Of a stretch of DNA of 37,688 nucleotides, positions 18,951 through 26,193 are shown piece after piece (positions within the stretch are counted from its first letter, which is position 1; every line of letters starts with the position of its first letter). The DNA comes from Thermodesulfovibrio sp. GTDB taxonomy: Bacteria; Nitrospirota; Thermodesulfovibrionia; Thermodesulfovibrionales; Dissulfurispiraceae. The position numbers and the translations under genes were made by a program. Where the stretch lies: contig PNNP01000002.1 in assembly GCA_013824325.1 (NCBI GenBank), forward strand, positions 1 through 37,688, written 5' to 3'. A model generated the notes under the pieces. The model was given only the letters and a program-made list of their open reading frames with translations, made no database searches and had not been told where the DNA came from.

Positions 18951-20096
18951 TCAGAATCGGAACATCGGTTTTGCAGTCCTTTTCTCCTCTGGCCAGACTA
19001 TTTCCTTTTCTCCATTTTGCCACTGTATTACAAAAGGGAGGTGTTTTATCTGCCTGCCTGTTTTGTCAACCCCATACCTGCCGATGATGCTCGATGTTTC
19101 TATTATGAATAGATTATCCCTTATCTTATCCTTGAAAAATCCTCGTGTCTTTTTTATAGCAGCCTCTAAGATCTCGCCTGCTGCATAAGCCGTTGCCGAA
19201 TGATATGAAGGTTCCTCATCATAAACTTTCAGGTATGATTCATAAAATGCTCTGGAATCAGGGGAATCCGATATATTTTGATGCACCCAGTGGCTTGTAG
19301 TAAAGACATATTCAGCATCTGCCTGAAGTCTGTTATAGAATGCCCTTGTGGCAGGTCCAACTGTAGCATAGTATGCCATTGGATGCCATCGAATTTTTTT
19401 CAACGACAGCAGGATGTCCACTGCTTCATTAAAATGTCCGCATACAATTAGAACACGGGCATCAAAGGATTTTATTTTTTCAGCTAACGCTTCTAATCTT
19501 TGAGCTCCCTTTCTAAACTTTTCAAATAAAAGAACCTTAAGCCCGGACATTTCAGCGCTCTTTTTTGTCCCATTTGCACTGTCTTCTGAAAAGGGGTCAT
19601 CCGCATACACTATGGCAACCTTTGTGAAACCATGCGTTGCCACCACCTCAATAAAACCTTCTGTATATCTGCTGGCAGGCGTATAAACACCGAAGATATA
19701 TTTATACCCTCTCTGCCATAACCTGTCTGCCGAAGCACCCGATATGAGGATGGGGTAACCATATTTCTCTGTTACAGGCAGTATTGCTTCGGTTATCTCG
19801 CTTGAATAAGGGGAAAAAAGGAAATCAACATGATCTTTCAATATAAGATGTTCATAAATGGCTTTAGCAGTCCGGGGCTCGCTTTTATCATCATATATGA
19901 TAACCCTCACCTTTTTGCCGAGGATGCCGCCTCTGCTGTTTACATCCCTTTCCCACAGCTTAAAACCCTTCATCTGTTTATCAGACATCTCGGAATATTT
20001 ACCTGTCAAACCAAGGGTCAGTCCGATTTTGATAGTGGCTTCGGCTGTTGATGCTAACAAGGAAAATATAAAAAGTATGATGAAAATTTTTCTCAT
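18951..20096 (-). CDS. Periplasmic ABC-type substrate-binding protein (Leu/Ile/Val-binding, Peripla_BP_6-like)
   Basis: Signal peptide; IKIGLTLGLTGKYSEMSDKQMKGFKLWERDVNSRGGILGKKV, GYPILISGASADRLW. Confidence 0.85.
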   Translation of the reverse strand: MRKIFIILFIFSLLASTAEATIKIGLTLGLTGKYSEMSDKQMKGFKLWERDVNSRGGILGKKVRVIIYDDKSEPRTAKAIYEHLILKDHVDFLFSPYSSEITEAILPVTEKYGYPILISGASADRLWQRGYKYIFGVYTPASRYTEGFIEVVATHGFTKVAIVYADDPFSEDSANGTKKSAEMSGLKVLLFEKFRKGAQRLEALAEKIKSFDARVLIVCGHFNEAVDILLSLKKIRWHPMAYYATVGPATRAFYNRLQADAEYVFTTSHWVHQNISDSPDSRAFYESYLKVYDEEPSYHSATAYAAGEILEAAIKKTRGFFKDKIRDNLFIIETSSIIGRYGVDKTGRQIKHLPFVIQWQNGEKEIVWPEEKRTAKPMFRF

Positions 20097-20133
20097 GCAA
20101 AATTTTCAAACAATTTACTGCCCAGATAAGTGC

Positions 20134-20538
20134 TTATTTAATGTCCGGTGCAGCCTTGCCTTTTTCGGCTTTTATTGCACGATCATAGCCTTTAACGCCC
20201 CAGTGACAACGGGTGCACTGGACATTCATGGCAAAACCCATTTTGCCGTCATGACATGAACCGCAATATTTTCGCTTTTGAAACGCCTTGTGATTGAAAT
20301 CTTCATTTTTCTGCGCATTCAATGCTTCCATTTGAAAAAGTTTATCATGACACAGGTTGCAGCTCATACCAAAATCTTCAACATGACTCTTGTGACTGAA
20401 CATTACTGCCTTTACCGGTTTTGTGAAGAGTATGTCCCCGCCATAGCCTGCCTCTTCGGCAATGCTCAAGCGGTTATCAAGGCACAGAAAGGCAACGGAT
20501 GCAATCACTATAAGCAAAAGGGTCATCATCAACCTCAT
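20134..20538 (-). CDS. Triheme c7-type cytochrome c
   Basis: Signal peptide, FSHKSH, CNLCH, CGSCH, CTRCH; start moved to MRLMMTLL preceded by GGAGGTGG. Confidence 0.85.
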   Translation of the reverse strand: MRLMMTLLLIVIASVAFLCLDNRLSIAEEAGYGGDILFTKPVKAVMFSHKSHVEDFGMSCNLCHDKLFQMEALNAQKNEDFNHKAFQKRKYCGSCHDGKMGFAMNVQCTRCHWGVKGYDRAIKAEKGKAAPDIK

Positions 20539-20631
20539 TGAACCACCTCCATAATTAATGTGAAATATCATTTTTTGTAGGGATGTCTGTAAAAACAGGT
20601 ATCTAACTTTTGTTTTGCTTGCCACTGCTGC

Positions 20632-21390
20632 TTATCCTCTCGTATAAAAAATGTTTGGCATGGCTCCTGTTTCTGGCCGTAAAACCCACACGGTTTTGCT
20701 AACTTGGTGTATCATACGGTAGACTTCGTTTTGAGGGTCTGAAAGGTCGCCAAATACACGCACATTGGCAGGACAGGCTTCAGAACATGCTGTTGTGTTA
20801 TGCCCAAGGGATAGACGGGTGTCAAAACAGAAATTGCATTTGTCAACTGAACGGCGCTCGTCATTGTAGTACCTTGCATTGTAAGGACATGCGGTTATAC
20901 ATGTCTTGCAGCCAATACATTTTTTATAATTCATCATCACTATACCACTTTTCTCATCCTTGTACGTCGCCTTTGTAGGACAGCCCATAACACACGGTGG
21001 TCTATTACACTGATTACATAGTACAGGGATGAATTCTCTCTTTTGTTCATCAGATTTAGGGACTTCCCTTTCAAGTATCATGGTGCGGTAGCCATATGAA
21101 GGCACATGATTTGTTTTCACGCATCCCTCCATACAGCGTTCACATCCTATGCAGCGGTTCTGGTATATAAGCATACTGTAATGTGGTTTATACGGATACT
21201 GTGCGGCGAATTCCTTGGGTGAAGCAAATGCTTTATCCACTATGGAAACCAGAGAAAGAATTGAGCCTCCTGCAAGTGCTCCTGTAATTGTCAGCCCGAT
21301 TTTTAAAAACTCGCGCCGTTCCAGCAAGGAAATAGTGTCGAGAGCTTTCTTGTCCTGTTCTTCAAGATTTATCATGTCAAACTTCATCAA
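20632..21390 (-). CDS. 4Fe-4S dicluster ferredoxin subunit (HybA/NrfC/DsrO-like), Tat-type leader
   Basis: RREFLKIGLTITGALAGG; CIGCERCMEGC, CNQCNRPPCVMGCPTKA, CIGCKTCITACPYNA, CSEACPANV. Confidence 0.9.
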   Translation of the reverse strand: MMKFDMINLEEQDKKALDTISLLERREFLKIGLTITGALAGGSILSLVSIVDKAFASPKEFAAQYPYKPHYSMLIYQNRCIGCERCMEGCVKTNHVPSYGYRTMILEREVPKSDEQKREFIPVLCNQCNRPPCVMGCPTKATYKDEKSGIVMMNYKKCIGCKTCITACPYNARYYNDERRSVDKCNFCFDTRLSLGHNTTACSEACPANVRVFGDLSDPQNEVYRMIHQVSKTVWVLRPETGAMPNIFYTRG

Positions 21391-21466
21391 TGCCTCCCCT
21401 ATATTATGAGTTCTCTTATTTTTGCATTTAGCATTCAGTAATCCTTGCCAATGCTGTATTCGTTAA

Positions 21467-21515
21467 AAGGCAGGAACTTACTTTCCTCAAAGCTATTATA
21501 GCAAGTTCCTGCCTT
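21467..21515 (-). terminator. Large inverted repeat between nrfD-like and ferredoxin genes (attenuator or terminator candidate)
   Basis: AAGGCAGGAACTT (21467-21479) / AAGTTCCTGCCTT (21503-21515), 13-bp perfect stem, followed by TT on the minus strand. Confidence 0.5.
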
Positions 21516-21535
21516 CATTAAAAATTGTTAGCATA

Positions 21536-22825
21536 TCAACTTGCTGTTTCTGCTTCCTTGCTTTCCTCAATTGCAAGATGCAGAGGCTCTACAGCATGTT
21601 CGTGTTCCTCTACTTTATGCCCTGTAAATATCTTCTCACCCAGAAGGAAAGTCACACCTACCAGTCCCATGCCGCCCAGAACAATCAGTATCTCATGAAC
21701 AGAAGGCGTATATGATAGCAGTGTCGCATACTCGTTGACTCCCAGCTCATAGAAGACAGGTACTATTTGACCCACTACTACCAGATCATACCTCATAAAG
21801 AAGATGCCGAATATCATCAGTGCAGAACCCGCAAAAAGCATCTTTATGTTCTTGCCGCGGGAAAGCAGGTAGAGTACTAATGGAGCCACCATGCCCACTA
21901 TCACCTCGAGTCCCCAGAAATTCAGGGCATACTGACCGGTTAATAGCGCCATAAATGCTTCTCTTTTTGCCGGGGCGCCGACAAATCCTGTGATAATCTT
22001 CCATGCAGTGAAAAATATAACTGTGCATATCAGAAGAACTCCGACCTTGGATGTAACCTCCACAGCACGTTCCATAGGTTTATCCATCTTCTCACCGTTG
22101 ATTTTATAAGCGAGATATGTGAAAAAGATGATAGCGGCGCATCCTGACATCATTGCAGAGGCGATGAAGTAAATCGGCATGTAGGGTCCATACCAGAACT
22201 CACGCCCGTGGAGCATCCCGAATACAGCGCCCAGATTGCTGTGTGCAGCGATACCGGATATCACACCCATAAATCCCGAGTACATTGCAAACTTGTGTTT
22301 CTCGATCTGCAGAAAGATAAATTCAAGCGTCATAAAGAATAGATATGCACCATACAGTGTTCCCATCCACCAGATATTGGAAGTAAGATTTGGCGAAATA
22401 ACATTGTAAAGAGCCATTCTTAATGGATTTTCGATTTCAAAGAAAATTACAACAAACCCGGCAACGATCGTGAGAATCGACAGAAAAACTGCCCTTTTTG
22501 CTATAGGCATAAAATCCTTAACCCCGAAAACGTGCCCAATAGCTGAAACCAAACAAAGCCCTGTGGATGTGACAACAAAGAAAACATACGTAGATATCAA
22601 AATCCCCCAGGGAATCTCACGGGTAACATTATAAGCATGGCTGTACCCAATAGACATTGCATGAATACCCGCTGCAGCAGCGGCAACTACTACCAGACCA
22701 CAGATGGCTAACCAGATGTAAAAGGTCTTGCCAACGCTTGACAGTCTGTTTACTATGCTCTGCCAGCCCATCAGAACCTTTACTTCTGCTGTTGCTTCTG
22801 AAGCTTTTGTAAGTTCTTCAGCCAT
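21536..22825 (-). CDS. NrfD/PsrC-family integral membrane quinone-interacting subunit
   Basis: Polytopic membrane protein directly upstream of the ferredoxin; YNVTREIPWGILISTYVFFVVTSTGL typical of NrfD. Confidence 0.9.
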   Translation of the reverse strand: MAEELTKASEATAEVKVLMGWQSIVNRLSSVGKTFYIWLAICGLVVVAAAAAGIHAMSIGYSHAYNVTREIPWGILISTYVFFVVTSTGLCLVSAIGHVFGVKDFMPIAKRAVFLSILTIVAGFVVIFFEIENPLRMALYNVISPNLTSNIWWMGTLYGAYLFFMTLEFIFLQIEKHKFAMYSGFMGVISGIAAHSNLGAVFGMLHGREFWYGPYMPIYFIASAMMSGCAAIIFFTYLAYKINGEKMDKPMERAVEVTSKVGVLLICTVIFFTAWKIITGFVGAPAKREAFMALLTGQYALNFWGLEVIVGMVAPLVLYLLSRGKNIKMLFAGSALMIFGIFFMRYDLVVVGQIVPVFYELGVNEYATLLSYTPSVHEILIVLGGMGLVGVTFLLGEKIFTGHKVEEHEHAVEPLHLAIEESKEAETAS

Positions 22826-22889
22826 ATATTCCTCCTTTCAAATTGTTTTATTTTAAGTTAATACCTTTTAAAAGTTCGGTTGCAGGCGC

Positions 22890-23225
22890 TTATGCCTTCT
22901 TCTCTTTTGTCTTCAGCTCGATTCCTACTGTCCTGCCTGCCCTAACAACATCAACAACCTGCCCTAATAACCAGCCAATAAGTGATAATCCCACAACAAA
23001 AACAAGTCCTGTTACTAACACACCCAGTACCATAGAGATACCTACTACAATCCTCGGCAGTACCGCCATGCCAAGAGGGGTGCCAAAGATATGGCCTGCC
23101 AATTTAAGTCCAAGTACACCTCCAATAAAAGAACTGGGTAACAAGCCGATTATTGCAAACATCAGAAGACCTATCCCTGCTCCTATGTATAATCCTTTCT
23201 TTGCTATGTTATCTTTTGTTTTCAT
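22890..23225 (-). CDS. Small membrane protein, paralog A
   Basis: KKGLYIGAGIGLLMFAIIGLLPSSFIGGVLGLKLAGHIFG; tandem paralog of the next gene. Confidence 0.75.
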   Translation of the reverse strand: MKTKDNIAKKGLYIGAGIGLLMFAIIGLLPSSFIGGVLGLKLAGHIFGTPLGMAVLPRIVVGISMVLGVLVTGLVFVVGLSLIGWLLGQVVDVVRAGRTVGIELKTKEKKA

Positions 23226-23260
23226 TTCTCTATCCTCCTTCTTATTTTTAACAATAACAG

Positions 23261-23566
23261 CTAAGCCAGTTTATGTGCTCCCCTATGTCTTGTTATTATT
23301 CCAATATGACCTATTCCCCAACCAACTAATGACGTACCGAGAACGAATACTACTCCGGTTACGAGAATGCCTAATACCATTGATATACCTACAATTGCCC
23401 TGAAAAGCAATGCAGTATCAACACCCGTTCCCATTATATAGGCTGCTATCTTCAACCCGAGCACACCTCCAACAAAAGAACTCGGCAACAGCCCGATTAA
23501 TATAAACAGTATAAGCCCCACAGTTGCTCCGATGTATAAACCCTTTTTTGTTATGTTCGTTTTCAT
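23261..23566 (-). CDS. Small membrane protein, paralog B
   Basis: TKKGLYIGATVGLILFILIGLLPSSFVGGVLGLKIAAYIMG; RBS AAGGAGG. Confidence 0.75.
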   Translation of the reverse strand: MKTNITKKGLYIGATVGLILFILIGLLPSSFVGGVLGLKIAAYIMGTGVDTALLFRAIVGISMVLGILVTGVVFVLGTSLVGWGIGHIGIITRHRGAHKLA

Positions 23567-23601
23567 CTCTCTTGCCTCCTTCTTTCAATTTACTTATATT
23601 C

Positions 23602-23618
23602 ATGCAGATTTTATGCCA
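23602..23618 (-). promoter_or_regulatory. Putative sigma54 (-24/-12) promoter
   Basis: Minus strand TGGCATA-AAAT-CTGCAT; GG and GC dinucleotides at exact -24/-12 spacing, about 36 nt upstream of the start codon at 23566. Confidence 0.6.
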
Positions 23619-23742
23619 GCATTTATATCGTTGATTTTTTTAGATTTTTAAGCGCATATTCTTTGCATTTTTGCAAAAAATTATTAATACTTTGGGCAAA
23701 ACTGCGAAAAATGAAGGGATTTAAAAAGAATGGCTCTGCGGA

Positions 23743-24591
23743 TTAAAATATGTAACGGAATGCCCTTGGGTCTCTGTAAGAATGACATTCGCTGCAAAGT
23801 ATTCTCGTTTTTGATTCGCCAATAGTCCATGTGTGGGATTTATGACAGTATATGCAACCAATCTTTCGTTTCGTATGTAATCCATGCTGCCCAAGAGCAG
23901 CCTCGGTACGGTGACACCCTGTCGTACATGTAATATCAGTGGGCTTGACCCTTGTATGCATTTTGTGGCAATAATGACAGAAAAGTCCAGACATAGGACC
24001 CTTTTTAGGAATACTACTATGACATCTGATGCATTTATCCTTCGATACCATGGATGGAGGCTTTCTTGAAAAAGAATGACATTTCAGGCAGGAAAACTCC
24101 TCCATGCTGATACCGTGCACACCTTTATCCTGATGGCATTTTTGACAAGCATCTTCATTCGGAGGGAAATTATGCAATGTAGGCATATGACATGTTTTGC
24201 AATCAATCTTCTTTACCGCGTAATGTTTTGCATGGCCATATGATTTACTCGGGGTCACAGACCCCTGAGATATTATATCCATATGACAGTTCCTGCATTC
24301 CTGCCATGGTGTTGTACGACCATGTGTCACGGTAATGGGGTTTTTGCCTGTTATGACATAAGACATCAGACGAAGATTTTGTTCGATGTTACCCAGTTGA
24401 TGGCACTTCTGGCATAGGACATCCCTGTGTTTCCCGTTCAGCCAGTCTGCATGCGCTCCTTTAACCAGATGACATGAAGCACAAAAGTCCGGGTCATCCT
24501 GCGTATATCTATAATAGCTATAGCCGTAAATAAACAGACTTATCACTATTACGGCAAGTATAAAACCTTTTACATGATCGGCAAAGCGCAT
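23743..24591 (-). CDS. Membrane-anchored multiheme cytochrome c (10 CXXCH plus one CX3CH)
   Basis: N-terminal TM then CASCH, CQKCH, CRNCH, CKTCH, CQKCH, CLKCH, CIRCH, CHYCH, CTTGCH, CIYCH, CSECH; NapC/NirT-like N-terminus. Confidence 0.9.
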   Translation of the reverse strand: MRFADHVKGFILAVIVISLFIYGYSYYRYTQDDPDFCASCHLVKGAHADWLNGKHRDVLCQKCHQLGNIEQNLRLMSYVITGKNPITVTHGRTTPWQECRNCHMDIISQGSVTPSKSYGHAKHYAVKKIDCKTCHMPTLHNFPPNEDACQKCHQDKGVHGISMEEFSCLKCHSFSRKPPSMVSKDKCIRCHSSIPKKGPMSGLFCHYCHKMHTRVKPTDITCTTGCHRTEAALGQHGLHTKRKIGCIYCHKSHTWTIGESKTRILCSECHSYRDPRAFRYIF

Positions 24592-24619
24592 AGAAAGCTC
24601 TTAATCCGTCTCCGTATTA

Positions 24620-25627
24620 TCAAACTGACTTCTTTGCTTCCGACAGGTCTTCCAGTATTTTCAGCTTTGTTATCTCACCAAGTGCTATCAGTGTATCGCC
24701 TGACTTTATAGTGCTGCGGAAAGTAGGATTGAATCTCATTTCACCTGTAGCCCGTTTTATTGCAACTATTATAACACCCAGTTCCCTGCCAATGCCGCAC
24801 TGGTCAAGTGTTAATCCTATAAGTTTGGAATTCTCAGGAATAACGACTTCCTCCATCTGCAATTCAATATTGCCGGTTTTTGTGGCAAATTCAATAAAAT
24901 CAACAACTGCAGGTCTCAATATTGTATGCGCTATCCTGAGACCGCCGATATGATATGGCGAGACAACCTTATTTGCGCCTGCCCTTAACAGCTTGTTTTC
25001 AGAGCCTTCCTCTCCTGCCCTTGCCACTATGAACAGGTTGGGATTCAGTTCCCTTGCACTCAATACCACATAAAGATTCTCTGCATCAGTCGGCAGGACG
25101 GATATCAAACCTTTCGCCTTTTCTATGCCTACTTCCCTTAAAATTTCATCGCTCGTTGCATCTCCTTCAATAATCAGAATATCCACTCTTCCTGCTACAA
25201 CTTCAGAGTTTTTTTCAATAACAACAAATTTTAAGCCCTTGCTCTTCAGTTCCCTGCAAATTATCCTGCCCATCCTGCCATAGCCACAGATAACATAATG
25301 GTTATTTAATTCCTTAATTTTCTTTTCCAATCTCTTCCTCCCGAATATTTCTTGAAGTTCCCCCTCTAAAATAGTCCTTGCACCGGTACTGAGTGCATAC
25401 AACATAGTTCCCACGCCGACTATTATAAGAATAATGGTAAACACTATTCCTTTAGGAGATAAGTCATGAATCTCTCTAAATCCGACAGTGGTAAGGGTTA
25501 TTATTGTCATATAAATTGAATCGAGAAATCCCCACCCTTCTATGAACATATAACCTGCAGCTCCGATGGAAATAACGGAAATTAGCAGCAACAAGGTAAG
25601 CATCACTCTTTTCCTTAGGGTTTCCAA
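24620..25627 (-). CDS. Potassium channel with TrkA-N/TrkA-C (RCK) domains
   Basis: Two TM with pore TIITLTTVGFREI; VICGYGRMGRIICREL Rossmann motif. Confidence 0.9.
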   Translation of the reverse strand: METLRKRVMLTLLLLISVISIGAAGYMFIEGWGFLDSIYMTIITLTTVGFREIHDLSPKGIVFTIILIIVGVGTMLYALSTGARTILEGELQEIFGRKRLEKKIKELNNHYVICGYGRMGRIICRELKSKGLKFVVIEKNSEVVAGRVDILIIEGDATSDEILREVGIEKAKGLISVLPTDAENLYVVLSARELNPNLFIVARAGEEGSENKLLRAGANKVVSPYHIGGLRIAHTILRPAVVDFIEFATKTGNIELQMEEVVIPENSKLIGLTLDQCGIGRELGVIIVAIKRATGEMRFNPTFRSTIKSGDTLIALGEITKLKILEDLSEAKKSV

Positions 25628-25631
25628 AAAA

Positions 25632-26111
25632 TTACATCTCCTTTAAGATACTGCCTATCTTTGCATCTATCATTTTTTTATGAGACCCTTCCCAGTAAAC
25701 TTTACCACAATCCATGCACTTGAAAAAAGAATTGAAATTCAAAAAAACATACTCGGGGATATCATTTGATACAGCTTCTCTGTCTGCTGATAAAAGCTCG
25801 CCGTTACATTCTGTGCAGCGCGGCATTATTTCTTCTGTTCCGGTGCTGGTAAAGTTTTTGAGAGCTTTTAAAAGTTCTTTTAGCTGGCCGGCTGTGTCAT
25901 TGGATTTTAAAAGGATATAACTGTTGATTTTCCTGCTCCCTGCAATGCCGGAATCCCTTGTCAAAAGTATCCGCTCCTCCTGCTTTGCAATCCTTATTAA
26001 CTCATTGTCGTCTATCTCTCTGAAATAAAGGGTGTCAAAACCCAGGATTCTGAGCCATTTTGAAAGGCTTCCCAACATCACATCTGAAATAAAGCGAGGC
26101 TGGCTGGACAT
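25632..26111 (-). CDS. Mut7-C RNase-domain protein
   Basis: FISDVMLGSLSKWLRILGFDTLYF, LLTRDSG, zinc ribbon CTECN...CMDCGKVYWEGSH. Confidence 0.85.
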   Translation of the reverse strand: MSSQPRFISDVMLGSLSKWLRILGFDTLYFREIDDNELIRIAKQEERILLTRDSGIAGSRKINSYILLKSNDTAGQLKELLKALKNFTSTGTEEIMPRCTECNGELLSADREAVSNDIPEYVFLNFNSFFKCMDCGKVYWEGSHKKMIDAKIGSILKEM

Positions 26112-26193
26112 AAAGTTAGAATTACAGAACCGTTAGTCGGGGGAACAGCTTGCAGATTTAAGCCATACCCCCAACCCAACACTGAAACTGTTT

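Noticed and set aside
23650-23690. TTGCATTTTTGCAA as a transcription factor site
   Set aside because: It is a short AT-rich palindrome with no supporting second copy; it could equally be a weak terminator.
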